Assembly (NCBI RefSeq): GCF_000832985.1 | Contig: NZ_CP009920.1 | Location: forward strand, 372,001 to 436,000 | Source: Priestia megaterium NBRC 15308 = ATCC 14581 | GTDB taxonomy: Bacteria; Bacillota; Bacilli; Bacillales; Bacillaceae_H | Length of the DNA: 64,000 nucleotides | Direction of reading: 5' to 3' | Shown here: one piece after another, positions 8,928 to 17,300 of the stretch | How the letters are laid out: each line of letters opens with the position of its first letter | Numbering within the stretch: position 1 is the stretch's first letter | Made by a program: the position numbers and the translations under genes | Notes under the pieces: model-generated | Databases searched by the model: none | Told to the model about the DNA's origin: nothing | What the model saw: only the letters and a program-made list of their open reading frames with translations

Positions 8928-9716
8928 TTAGCTGCAGCTGAAGGATACGCTGCCTAAATCAGCGAACTGTGCGTGGATACTATCACCTGGTCTAAAAGAA
9001 ATGGCTTCCGATACCGCTCCAGTTAATACGATATCCCCTTTTTTCAACCCTTCTTTATGTTCACCTAGTTTATTAATCGCCCAGGCGACAGCTTTGGCAG
9101 GGTGTCCTAATACGGCAGCACCCGCCCCTACGGTAGCAACCTCTCCGTTTTTAGACATTACCATTCCGATATTAGCTAGATTCACTTGGTCAGGCTTTAT
9201 CCAATTGCTCCCTACAATAAAACGTGAAGACGAACAGTTATCAGCTACTACATCAGGAAGAATAAATTTAAAATCCAAGTAACGGCTGTCGATAATTTCA
9301 AGAGCTGGTGCAACATATTTTACTGCTTTTAAAACATCTTCTTCAGTTAAGTTGGTTCCACAGAGGTCTTCCCCCATTAAAAAAGCAATTTCAGGCTCAG
9401 CTTTTGGGTGGATCAGCTGATTAAATGCTATAGGTTCCCATTCAAATCCCAGCATGTCGCTTGTTAAGTATCCATAAATCGCTTCATGTACCCCCATCAT
9501 TTCCTGCTTAGCTTTACTTGTTAAACCAAGCTTTACACCTACTCGTTTTACACCATCTTGTACTTTTCGTTGTATCAATTGTCTTTGCAAGCTGTAAGCG
9601 TCATCAATTGTCAAATCAGGGTAGCGTTCCGTCACTCTTATTACTTCATACCCTTCTCTTTCTGCAGATAAAAGATAGTCAACGATTTCTAAATTTCCGC
9701 TTTTCGTTAAAGGCAT
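8928..9716 (-). CDS. 4-oxalocrotonate (2-oxo-3-hexenedioate) decarboxylase
   Basis: The product (262 aa from ATG at 9716; GTG at 9722 is an alternative) belongs to the hydratase/decarboxylase (FAH-related) family. VGVKLGLTSKAK, AIYGYLTSDM and IHPKAEPEIAFLMG follow the DmpH/NbaG decarboxylase pattern (IWG-LT, HPK-EPEIAF) rather than that of the hydratase. It removes CO2 from oxalocrotonate to give 2-oxopent-4-enoate. The AAAGGTGG ribosome binding site sits inside the end of the aldolase gene, so the two are translationally close. A second paralogue at 11675 has hydratase-type motifs. Confidence 0.88.
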   Translation of the reverse strand: MPLTKSGNLEIVDYLLSAEREGYEVIRVTERYPDLTIDDAYSLQRQLIQRKVQDGVKRVGVKLGLTSKAKQEMMGVHEAIYGYLTSDMLGFEWEPIAFNQLIHPKAEPEIAFLMGEDLCGTNLTEEDVLKAVKYVAPALEIIDSRYLDFKFILPDVVADNCSSSRFIVGSNWIKPDQVNLANIGMVMSKNGEVATVGAGAAVLGHPAKAVAWAINKLGEHKEGLKKGDIVLTGAVSEAISFRPGDSIHAQFADLGSVSFSCS

Positions 9717-9718
9717 GA

Positions 9719-10744
9719 TCACATTTCCACCTTTCTTTGAGCTAACTCAGCAGCCACGTCTAGAATCATATCTTCTTGACCGCCGACTGCTTTTCTTTTA
9801 CCAAGTTCAAGTAAAATATCACGTGAATCCAAATTAAAACGCTTTGCAGCACGCTCTGCATGAAGTAAGAAACTGGAATACACGCCTGCATAACCCATTG
9901 CGAGGCTGCCTTTTCGAATCTCTTGAGATCCTGGCAGGATAGGTCCTACTACTTCTTCAGCTAGATCCATTATTTTATACAAATCAATACCTATATCTAT
10001 TCCTAAACGGTTTAACACGGCTATCAATGCTTCAGTTTGAGTGTTACCTGCTCCGGCTCCTAAACAGCGAACGCTTCCGTCTATTCTAGTGGCGCCTTCT
10101 TCAATAGCAGCAAGCGTATTTGCAACAGCTAACGAAAGATTATTATGAGCGTGAAAACCTACTTCAACTTGAAGAGATTGACGAAGTGCTCTAACACGTT
10201 CACGAACTTCATGAGGCAAAAGAGCTCCTGCTGAATCAGTTATGTAAACTCCTTGTGCTCCATAGCTTTCCATTTGCTTTGCTTGCTCCACAAGCTTTTC
10301 TACGGGTGCTGAATGGGCCATCATTAGAAAACCGAAAGTTTCCATCCCTAGTTTCCGAGCATATTCAATGTGCTGAGCAGAAACATCTGCTTCCGTCACA
10401 TGGGTAGCTACTCGGACTAAGCCTGCCCCAAGGCTATTTGCTTGCTTCAGCTCATGTACCGTTCCAATTCCCGGAATTAAAAGAACAGCAATGGTGGCTT
10501 GTTTCGCTTCTTCTACCGCAGCCTCAATTAATTTCATTTCGTCAACGAGAGACTTTCCGTATTGCAGCGTCGAGCCTCCTAACCCGTCTCCGTGACTAAC
10601 CTCGATATAGTGCATCCCTGCATCGTCCAGCGTCTTCGCTACACTTTTTACTTGTGCTTCTGTGAATTGATGTTTGACTACGTGACTTCCATCTCTGAGG
10701 CTGACCTCTGTAATCTTAATAGGCTTATCACTGTTACGTTTCAT
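9719..10744 (-). CDS. mhpE: 4-hydroxy-2-oxovalerate aldolase
   Basis: The enzyme cleaves 4-hydroxy-2-oxovalerate to pyruvate and acetaldehyde. The 341-residue TIM-barrel protein shows [15 protein letters not shown] (about 13-27; divalent-metal Asp and catalytic Arg) and [14 protein letters not shown] (about 198-211; metal-binding HxH). The C-terminal helical domain that channels acetaldehyde to its dehydrogenase is present. The start overlaps the dehydrogenase gene by 11 bases, matching the known DmpG-DmpF complex. Confidence 0.95.
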   Translation of the reverse strand: MKRNSDKPIKITEVSLRDGSHVVKHQFTEAQVKSVAKTLDDAGMHYIEVSHGDGLGGSTLQYGKSLVDEMKLIEAAVEEAKQATIAVLLIPGIGTVHELKQANSLGAGLVRVATHVTEADVSAQHIEYARKLGMETFGFLMMAHSAPVEKLVEQAKQMESYGAQGVYITDSAGALLPHEVRERVRALRQSLQVEVGFHAHNNLSLAVANTLAAIEEGATRIDGSVRCLGAGAGNTQTEALIAVLNRLGIDIGIDLYKIMDLAEEVVGPILPGSQEIRKGSLAMGYAGVYSSFLLHAERAAKRFNLDSRDILLELGKRKAVGGQEDMILDVAAELAQRKVEM

Positions 10745-11651
10745 TCGTCATAGCCCTCTCTTTCTTTATTCCTCTATATAAGCTCTCTTCGAGTTTGTAG
10801 CGGGCATAATCTTCCGCAACCTTCGCTGCAGCAGCCGTCATAATATCTAAGTTACCGGCATAAGAAGGAAAATAATCTCCGGCTCCAGTTACCTCTAAAA
10901 AGACTGTTACTTGATCACTATCAAATAATGGTTCTTGCTTTAAATTATAGCCCGGTACATATTCTTGTACTTTTTTGACCATATCTTTGATAGCCTTTTG
11001 GATAGCTTCCTTATTCATATTTTTCACTTTACAATAAATTGTATCGCGCATTAAGATAGGTGGATCAGCCGGATTTAAGAGAATAATAGCTTTTCCGCAG
11101 TCTGCACCGCCTACTTTTTCAATAGCTTTCCTTGTGGTAACAGTAAACTCATCAATATTTGCTCGTGTTCCTGGTCCAGCGCTTAGGCTAGAAATAGTAG
11201 CTACAATTTCTCCATATGTTACATCTGCAACTTGGTTGATGGCATAGATGATAGGAATCGTCGCTTGTCCGCCGCATGTAATCATGTTTACATTTTCTGA
11301 TTCAAGATTTTCTCCAAGATTAACGGGAGGACACACGAAAGGTCCTTTGGCAGCAGGAGTTAAGTCAACAACCATTTTTCCTAAGTCTTTTAAAATCTTT
11401 GCATGTCTAACGTGAGCCTTAGCCGATGTAGCATCAAAAATAATTTCCGCCAGATCTGGATTTTCAGCAAGGGCTTTTATACCATTACTGTATGTTTGAT
11501 ATCCTGCTTCTCTCGCTCTTTTTAGACCATCTGAATCCGGATCAATTCCAAGAACAGCTGTTAACTCGATAAATTCGCTGCGCTGAAGCTTATACATCAA
11601 ATCGGTCCCAATATTTCCTGAGCCAATAATTGCGGCTTTCACTTTTTCCAC
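10734..11651 (-). CDS. mhpF: Acetaldehyde dehydrogenase (acylating)
   Basis: The 305-residue enzyme oxidises acetaldehyde with CoA and NAD to acetyl-CoA. The Rossmann fold starts at [15 protein letters not shown], and [16 protein letters not shown] carries the nucleophilic cysteine. [18 protein letters not shown] is typical of the DmpF/MhpF family. The start is GTG at 11651, preceded by AAGGTGAAGA. It overlaps the aldolase gene, consistent with the bifunctional channelling complex. Confidence 0.95.
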   Translation of the reverse strand: MEKVKAAIIGSGNIGTDLMYKLQRSEFIELTAVLGIDPDSDGLKRAREAGYQTYSNGIKALAENPDLAEIIFDATSAKAHVRHAKILKDLGKMVVDLTPAAKGPFVCPPVNLGENLESENVNMITCGGQATIPIIYAINQVADVTYGEIVATISSLSAGPGTRANIDEFTVTTRKAIEKVGGADCGKAIILLNPADPPILMRDTIYCKVKNMNKEAIQKAIKDMVKKVQEYVPGYNLKQEPLFDSDQVTVFLEVTGAGDYFPSYAGNLDIMTAAAAKVAEDYARYKLEESLYRGIKKERAMTNET

Positions 11652-11674
11652 TACTCTTCACCTTCTTTCCAGTA

Positions 11675-12454
11675 TTATTCAAAACGTACGGATACTGAAC
11701 CAAGAGAGCCGAATTCTGCTTTTACTACATCCCCGCTCGCAACTGGTACGGCTGCAGATAGAGCCCCTGGTAAGATTAATTCGCCGGCTTTTAGACAAAT
11801 ATCGAAATCGGATAGCTTATTTGCCAGCCATGCAACCGCATGTGCCGGATGTCCAAGGGCAGCTGCCCCAGCTCCTGTTGCGACAAGCTCTTTATTTTTA
11901 TAGAGAATCATACTAGTCGTACGTAAATCGGCTTGCTCAATTGTGGAATATTTATTCCCTACCACTACTTTGGCAGAAGAGCCATTGTCTGCAACCGTAT
12001 CGACTAATTTGATTTTCCAATCGGCAATGCGACTATCAATGACTTCGATGGTCGGCACCACGTATTTCGTTGCCATTAAGACATCTAAATAGGTAATGTT
12101 GGGCCCTTTTAAATCTTCTTCTAGAATAAATCCGATTTCCGCTTCAATTTTTGGAGCCACCATTGAATGAATGTTGATTATTTCATTATCCGTTACTTTC
12201 ATATCATCAAATAAGTGTCCATAATCAGGCTCACTAACTCCTAACATATCTTGCATGGCTTTACTGGTTAGACCAACTTTTTTACCAATAATCTTTTTTC
12301 CTTCTTCCAGCTTTCTTTTTACAATCTCTAATTGAATATGGTAAGAATCAGCTACTGATAAAGCAGCATGTCGTTCTGTAATAGGAGAAATTGGCTGATT
12401 CGTCTTTTCTGCTTCTAAAAGTTCTTCTGCAAGCTCACTAATAAGTGTACGCAT
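11675..12454 (-). CDS. mhpD: 2-oxopent-4-enoate hydratase
   Basis: The 259-residue enzyme adds water to 2-oxopent-4-enoate (2-hydroxypenta-2,4-dienoate), giving 4-hydroxy-2-oxovalerate. It is a paralogue of the decarboxylase at 8928. IGKKVGLTSKAMQ, EPDYGHLFDDM and APKIEAEIGFILEEDL follow the MhpD/DmpE pattern (DYG-LF-DM, PKIEAEI). GAGGTGATT precedes ATG. In the operon it comes directly before the dehydrogenase-aldolase pair that uses its product. Confidence 0.88.
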   Translation of the reverse strand: MRTLISELAEELLEAEKTNQPISPITERHAALSVADSYHIQLEIVKRKLEEGKKIIGKKVGLTSKAMQDMLGVSEPDYGHLFDDMKVTDNEIINIHSMVAPKIEAEIGFILEEDLKGPNITYLDVLMATKYVVPTIEVIDSRIADWKIKLVDTVADNGSSAKVVVGNKYSTIEQADLRTTSMILYKNKELVATGAGAAALGHPAHAVAWLANKLSDFDICLKAGELILPGALSAAVPVASGDVVKAEFGSLGSVSVRFE

Positions 12455-12478
12455 CCGTTAATCACCTCTTTTATAGAG

Positions 12479-13948
12479 TTAAAGTTTCATCGTAATTGTT
12501 TTGGCTTCGGTATAAAATTCAAAGCTGTGCCGACCGCCTTCACGACCAATTCCACTTGCTTTTGCTCCGCCAAACGGCGTTCTTAAATCACGAATATACC
12601 AGCAGTTGATCCAAAGTAATCCAGCAGTAACTCCAGAAGCAACGCGTTGTGCTCTTCGTAAATCATTTGTCCAGACAACCCCTGCTAATCCATAAATAGA
12701 ATCATTGGCAATTTGAATTGCTTCCTCTTCCGTTTTAAATGGAATAACAACAAGTACAGGTCCAAAAATTTCTTCTTGAGCTACACGCATTTTGTTATCT
12801 ACGTCGTAAAGAACAGTCGGCTCATAAAAATTTCCTGTTTCTAAACCTTCTGCTCTTTTTCCTCCGCATGCCAGCTTAGCTCCTTCCGCCAAACCAATTC
12901 GGACATATTCATCGACCGTTTCTAAGTGACTTTGTGATACAAGTGCTCCCATGTTTGTCTCTTCACTCAGAGGATCGCCTACTTTAATATTTCTTACCGC
13001 TGCTGTGAACTTTTCAAGAAACTGCTTATAAATGCTTTCTTGTACAAGTAAACGAGAACCTGCTAAGCATATCTCTCCTTGATTTCGATAGATTGCTTCG
13101 ATAGATCCTTTTACTGCTTCATCCAAATCCGCATCTTCAAATACAATATTGGCCGATTTTCCTCCAAGCTCTAACGAAACAGGAATTAGGTTTTCTGCTG
13201 CATTTCGCATGACCGTTTTTCCTGTATTACTTTCCCCTACAAATGAAATACGGCGAACGGACGGATGAGTAGACATAATAGTCCCTACCGTATTACCTGG
13301 ACCTGTAATAATATTCAATACACCAGGAGGCAATCCAGCCTCATTAGCAATTTCTCCAAGCATCACTGCACTTAACGGTGTATAAGAAGCGGGCTTAATA
13401 ACCACTGTATTGCCAGATGCCAAAGCAGCTGAAGCTTTCCATGTCATCTGCATAAAGGGTAGATTCCAAGGGATAATGAGGCTTGTAACTCCCGCTGGTG
13501 AATACTTGGCATAGGACATGACATTATGCTTTTCGTAATGCTCATGTACCATATATTTAGCCATCTCGGCAAAGAAACGAAAGTTTTGAGCTGCTCGTGG
13601 AATATCAAACTCTCGACTTTCTTTAATAGGTTTTCCTACATCTAGCGTTTCTAAATAAGCTAGTTCATCTACTTTTTCCATAATTAAGTCAGCCATTTTA
13701 CAAAGGATGGCAGAGCGCTCTTCAACAGGCATCTTGCTCCAAATACCGCTTTCAAATGCACGCTGAGCTGCGTCGATAGCGCGCTTTGCATCTTCTGTGC
13801 CACCATTAGCTACAGAAGCTAATTTCTCATTCGTTGCTGGATTAAAGGTATCAAAGGTTTGACCGGATAGAGCGTCTACGTATTCTCCATTAATAAAAAG
13901 CTTTGCATCTTTTACCGTCATTTTTTCAATAACTGCCTCTTTACTCAT
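12479..13948 (-). CDS. nbaE: 2-aminomuconate 6-semialdehyde dehydrogenase
   Basis: This 489-residue NAD-dependent aldehyde dehydrogenase has PWNLPFMQMTWKASAALASGN, SLELGGKSANIVFEDAD (general-base Glu) and NQGEICLAGSRLLV (nucleophile Cys). Context decides the substrate: it lies between the 2-aminomuconate deaminase and hydratase genes downstream of ACMS decarboxylase, so it oxidises 2-aminomuconate semialdehyde to 2-aminomuconate. Family members also act on 2-hydroxymuconic semialdehyde. GAGGAGG precedes ATG, which overlaps the deaminase stop by 4 bases. Confidence 0.92.
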   Translation of the reverse strand: MSKEAVIEKMTVKDAKLFINGEYVDALSGQTFDTFNPATNEKLASVANGGTEDAKRAIDAAQRAFESGIWSKMPVEERSAILCKMADLIMEKVDELAYLETLDVGKPIKESREFDIPRAAQNFRFFAEMAKYMVHEHYEKHNVMSYAKYSPAGVTSLIIPWNLPFMQMTWKASAALASGNTVVIKPASYTPLSAVMLGEIANEAGLPPGVLNIITGPGNTVGTIMSTHPSVRRISFVGESNTGKTVMRNAAENLIPVSLELGGKSANIVFEDADLDEAVKGSIEAIYRNQGEICLAGSRLLVQESIYKQFLEKFTAAVRNIKVGDPLSEETNMGALVSQSHLETVDEYVRIGLAEGAKLACGGKRAEGLETGNFYEPTVLYDVDNKMRVAQEEIFGPVLVVIPFKTEEEAIQIANDSIYGLAGVVWTNDLRRAQRVASGVTAGLLWINCWYIRDLRTPFGGAKASGIGREGGRHSFEFYTEAKTITMKL

Positions 13949-14418
13949 CGGATATCCTCCTCATCCTCAATCTCTAAAACCATTTCAATTTCTACAGCTG
14001 TGTTATTGGGGAGCTGAGCCATTCCTACAGCTGAACGGGCGTGTTTCCCTTTATCCCCAAATACTTTTACGAGCAAGTCTGAAGCGCCATCCATTACTTT
14101 AGGCTGGTCCGTAAAGTCCTCTGTACTATTTACAAAACCAAGAATTTTAACGACACGCTTCACTTTGCTTAACCCTTCTAACTCGTAACTTACCGCACTC
14201 AATAAATTCAGCATGGATTGCTGAGCAGCCTTATATCCCTCTTCAATTGTTAAATCCTTGCCTAACTTGCCGTGATATTGATCTACACCTTGGCCAGCAG
14301 TAAACAATAAATTACCTGTTCGTACACAGCTGACGTAGTTTCCTACTGAAGGACGAACCTTTGACAGCGTTAAGCCAAGTTCTTGTAATCTATTCTCTAG
14401 TGTTTGTACTGTTGGCAT
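13945..14418 (-). CDS. nbaF: 2-aminomuconate deaminase, RidA-like
   Basis: The 157-residue RidA/YjgF-fold protein (LENRLQELGLTL, GNLLFTAGQG, ARSAVGMAQLPNNTAVEIEMV) is of the longer NbaF-type. In this setting it deaminates 2-aminomuconate to 4-oxalocrotonate plus ammonia. ATG at 14418 has AAAGGAG 8 bases upstream and is favoured over the GTG at 14427. It overlaps the ACMSD gene and the dehydrogenase gene at either end. Without the operon it could only be called a RidA-family enamine deaminase. Confidence 0.88.
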   Translation of the reverse strand: MPTVQTLENRLQELGLTLSKVRPSVGNYVSCVRTGNLLFTAGQGVDQYHGKLGKDLTIEEGYKAAQQSMLNLLSAVSYELEGLSKVKRVVKILGFVNSTEDFTDQPKVMDGASDLLVKVFGDKGKHARSAVGMAQLPNNTAVEIEMVLEIEDEEDIR

Positions 14419-15433
14419 AAATGTCACTCCTTTTCTCTTGCCCGATGTTTAAAAACTTCGCGGCATTTCCACCTAACATATCTAATCTTTGTTGCTCAGT
14501 TAAATCCAGCGTTTCATCCAGAACTTTTCCCGGAACAACTTCACGCAGTAAAAATGGATAATCCGATCCCATAAAGATTTTTTCATGTCCAAAACGTTCA
14601 ATCATGTACTTTATGTTCAGTGGATCGTAGTTTAACGAATCAAAATAAAATTGCTTTGCATAGTAACTAGGAGGATGTGTTGTCTGTCTAAGGTGCGGCC
14701 ATACTTCCCACCCTTTATCTAATCTAGGAAGAATATAAGGGAAAGATCCTCCTCCATGTGCAAAACAGACTTTTAATTTAGGGAATTTCTCCATAATGCC
14801 GCTCCATAGAAGAGTTGCAGCCGCTAGTGCTGTTTCACTTGGCATTCCTACCGTATACATAAAGTTATGGTTTGGCATTCGATCGCGGCCTAACGTTTCC
14901 CACGGGTGAATGAAAATGGGCACTTCCCACCTTTCAGCCATTTGAAAAAACTCAATGAAAGATGGATGGTCTAAATTTTGGCCATTGACGTTTGTCCCAA
15001 TTTCAATTCCATGCAGTTTTAATTCATTCACGCATCGTTCCATTTCTTTAATAGCCGTAGGACCGTCTTGCATAGGAACCGTCCCTAAACCAACAAAGCG
15101 ATCAGGGTACTTAGCAACTGTTTCTGCAATAAAATCATTTTGGATTTTAGCCATTTCTAATGCATGTTCGGGCTGAGCCCAATAAGAGAAAGTAACAGGG
15201 ATAGGAGATAACACTTGAATATCTACTCCTTCTTTATCCATGTCAGCTATACGTTTTTCAGGGCTCCATACTTGGTCCGTTACGTCTCTGAAGTTTTTCC
15301 CTCCGACCATAATCGATGCTCCGCATGTACATGTACGTTCTAGCACGGGCCAGCGCTCACCGCCATATTTTTGAGCAAAATCAGGGAAACTTTCCGGAAT
15401 GATATGTGTGTGAAAATCTATTCGCATTTCCAT
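14390..15433 (-). CDS. nbaD: 2-amino-3-carboxymuconate 6-semialdehyde decarboxylase (ACMSD)
   Basis: The 347-residue zinc amidohydrolase-fold decarboxylase has DFHTHIIPE (metal HxH), FIHPWETLGRDRM, VCFAHGGGSFPY (metal His) and FMGSDYPF (metal Asp). It removes the carboxylate of ACMS, steering carbon away from spontaneous quinolinate formation and into catabolism. It overlaps nbaC by 16 bases and nbaF by 29 bases, indicating tight translational coupling. The N-terminal start ATGGAAATG lies within the nbaC end. Confidence 0.95.
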   Translation of the reverse strand: MEMRIDFHTHIIPESFPDFAQKYGGERWPVLERTCTCGASIMVGGKNFRDVTDQVWSPEKRIADMDKEGVDIQVLSPIPVTFSYWAQPEHALEMAKIQNDFIAETVAKYPDRFVGLGTVPMQDGPTAIKEMERCVNELKLHGIEIGTNVNGQNLDHPSFIEFFQMAERWEVPIFIHPWETLGRDRMPNHNFMYTVGMPSETALAAATLLWSGIMEKFPKLKVCFAHGGGSFPYILPRLDKGWEVWPHLRQTTHPPSYYAKQFYFDSLNYDPLNIKYMIERFGHEKIFMGSDYPFLLREVVPGKVLDETLDLTEQQRLDMLGGNAAKFLNIGQEKRSDIYANSTNTRE

Positions 15434-15966
15434 TCACTCGCTTCCGGTACCATAACATGATTACACTTTTTACATGTGCGTAATTCTAAGCTGCTGTTGA
15501 ACTCCTGAATGGCTTCTTTTACTTGAACTTCAATATTGGTTAGCTGAACTTTCACCCGATGCATCTCGGCATCACATTCATCACAGAACCATACAAAGTC
15601 TTCTAACTCCCCTTCACTTCTGTTTCGCTCGATAACAATACCGATTGTATCCGCTACACGATGTGGAGAATGCGGAACGTTCGGAGGAAGTAAATACACT
15701 TCGCCTTCTTTCACCGTTACAACTTCGCGCTTGCCTTCTTCATTAATGATTTCAACATAGCAATCACCTTTTAATTGATAAAAGATCTCTTCAGAAGGAT
15801 CTACGTGGAAGTCACGGCGTTTATTGGGTCCTCCCAAAACCATAAACATCAATTCTGAGTCTTTCCATACTACTTTATTGTTTACGGGTGGTTTTAATTG
15901 ATCTTTATGCTCTTCGATAAACTTCCAAAGATTTAATGGTTTAGATGATTGAATAGTATTTGTCAT
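15418..15966 (-). CDS. nbaC: 3-hydroxyanthranilate 3,4-dioxygenase
   Basis: The 182-residue cupin opens 3-hydroxyanthranilate to ACMS. Iron ligands are visible as His54 and Glu60 in DFHVDPSEEIFYQ and His99 in PPNVPHSPHR. The C-terminal rubredoxin-like site, CDECD then CKKCNH and a last Cys, is the second metal site of bacterial HAO. TAAAAGGAGC precedes ATG. It lies 88 bases after the flavin reductase, likely in the same transcript. Confidence 0.96.
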   Translation of the reverse strand: MTNTIQSSKPLNLWKFIEEHKDQLKPPVNNKVVWKDSELMFMVLGGPNKRRDFHVDPSEEIFYQLKGDCYVEIINEEGKREVVTVKEGEVYLLPPNVPHSPHRVADTIGIVIERNRSEGELEDFVWFCDECDAEMHRVKVQLTNIEVQVKEAIQEFNSSLELRTCKKCNHVMVPEASEWKCE

Positions 15967-16054
15967 TGAGATAAGCTCCTTTTAATAAATTTTAATTTTC
16001 AAAAAATAATGGTTGGTTTGATTGCACTTAAAATACTAAGATCTTAAAATATGA

Positions 16055-16612
16055 CTAATTCAGGATTTCCAGCTCGCTTACTTGTAGCTTTTTCTGCATG
16101 TAGACAACTTCGTTTGCTAAATTCTTAATGCGACCTAACACTTCCGGATCGGCTACCTCATTCTTTTGATTAAAGTGAGTCGTATGAGCGTATACATAAC
16201 TCGGTGCCACAAAGGCACGAAAGTAACCCGCAATAGGCTTTAACTGATTTTCAATGACTAAATAATGCTGATACGTCCCGCCTGTGGCGATGAACCCCAT
16301 TACTTTATTTCGAAAAACCTGTGGATGTATTAAATCAAATACATTCTTAAGAGCACCCGTGATTGATCCTTGGAAGATAGGTGAACCAATTACATAAAAA
16401 TCAGCGCTAGAAATAATTTCAATGACTTTTTTAGTACCTTCTGAATAAGCAGAGGGATCGCGGCCATCACAAAATTGGATAGTGTAATCTCGTAAATCTA
16501 AAAATTCAATTTCGATATCTGGATGCTGCAATTTAGCTTCTTCAAGTACTTGTTGAACAACAGCGCCTGTTTTAGAACCTATAATCGTGCCTGATATGCC
16601 TAGTAATTTCAT
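16055..16612 (-). CDS. NAD(P)H-dependent flavin reductase, partner of the oxygenase
   Basis: The 185-residue flavodoxin-like protein (LLGISGTIIGSKTGAVVQQV, then FYVIGSPIFQGSITGALKNVFDLI) belongs to the NADPH-dependent FMN reductase family (SsuE/MsuE-like). It probably delivers FADH2 to the HpaB-type oxygenase encoded two genes upstream. ATG at 16612 has AGGAGG 9 bases upstream; the GTG at 16618 is too close. This trio matches the anthranilate hydroxylase reported from Geobacillus thermodenitrificans as I recall it. Confidence 0.85.
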   Translation of the reverse strand: MKLLGISGTIIGSKTGAVVQQVLEEAKLQHPDIEIEFLDLRDYTIQFCDGRDPSAYSEGTKKVIEIISSADFYVIGSPIFQGSITGALKNVFDLIHPQVFRNKVMGFIATGGTYQHYLVIENQLKPIAGYFRAFVAPSYVYAHTTHFNQKNEVADPEVLGRIKNLANEVVYMQKKLQVSELEILN

Positions 16613-16667
16613 TTTCACTTTCCTCCTTTTAAAAAAGTTCCATACTTATCTTCAAACACTCATTTTT

Positions 16668-17213
16668 TTATACATATTCCTTTTGTAAAGACCAGCCTAA
16701 TAAATCATTTGATTGGTCAATTGCGCCTTGCTGGATTAGCTGGCGAATTCTAGTAGAAGAAATTCTTGTTCCTTCTGCACAACAGACAGGCGGGATGATA
16801 TCTACGAGAAAGTGCTTTGCTAGCAGTTTAATATCTCCTTCTCTATTCCGGCCGAAACGAAAATCGTTGCCTACTATGATCTCCGATGGATTAAGCTTTT
16901 TTAAGTTACTGATAAAATCGATTGATGGGCGCTTAGCGTATAATTCATCAAAATGGATAATAACTGCGTAGTCTACTCCTAACTCTGCTATCAGATTTAC
17001 CTTTTGATCAATGGGCGTTAACACTTGATCTTGTTGAAAATGAAAACGAGGAGGAGGATCAAATGTATAAACAACGCTAGGTACCTTTAAAGCTTTGCTT
17101 CGAGTTACAGCTTGCTTAATCACTGCTTGATGTCCTTGATGCACGCCATCAAATGCACCTATAGCTATTACTGATGCTGGTAAAGTTAGTATTCCGTCCT
17201 CATACCTTTGCAT
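16668..17213 (-). CDS. Stand-alone FAD synthetase (RibF N-terminal domain only)
   Basis: The 181-residue product contains the FMN adenylyltransferase domain of RibF: GAFDGVHQGHQ (about 18-28, HxGH nucleotide-binding motif), IIVGNDFRFGRNREGD and ISSTRIRQLI. It ends where the riboflavin kinase domain would begin; RibF is about 310 residues. It could therefore make FAD from FMN but not FMN from riboflavin. Sitting between oxygenase and reductase, it probably supplies FAD locally for the hydroxylase. GGGAGGTG precedes ATG. The truncation looks like a stable short form, not a decaying gene. Confidence 0.88.
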   Translation of the reverse strand: MQRYEDGILTLPASVIAIGAFDGVHQGHQAVIKQAVTRSKALKVPSVVYTFDPPPRFHFQQDQVLTPIDQKVNLIAELGVDYAVIIHFDELYAKRPSIDFISNLKKLNPSEIIVGNDFRFGRNREGDIKLLAKHFLVDIIPPVCCAEGTRISSTRIRQLIQQGAIDQSNDLLGWSLQKEYV

Positions 17214-17300
17214 CTTTACACCTCCCTTATTAAGAACGTGAGGAACCTAGACCCTGTATCTATTAATAAAGTTCATTTTTAGATAAAAGGAGTATGGGTA

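Noticed and set aside
9001-9282. Plus-strand open frame inside the decarboxylase gene
   Set aside because: Antisense shadow of a well-supported gene, with no ribosome binding site.
8928-12454. Two copies of the same hydratase
   Set aside because: Motifs separate them: AIYGYLT with HPKAEPEIAF is the decarboxylase type and PDYGHLF with PKIEAEI is the hydratase type, so they do successive steps.
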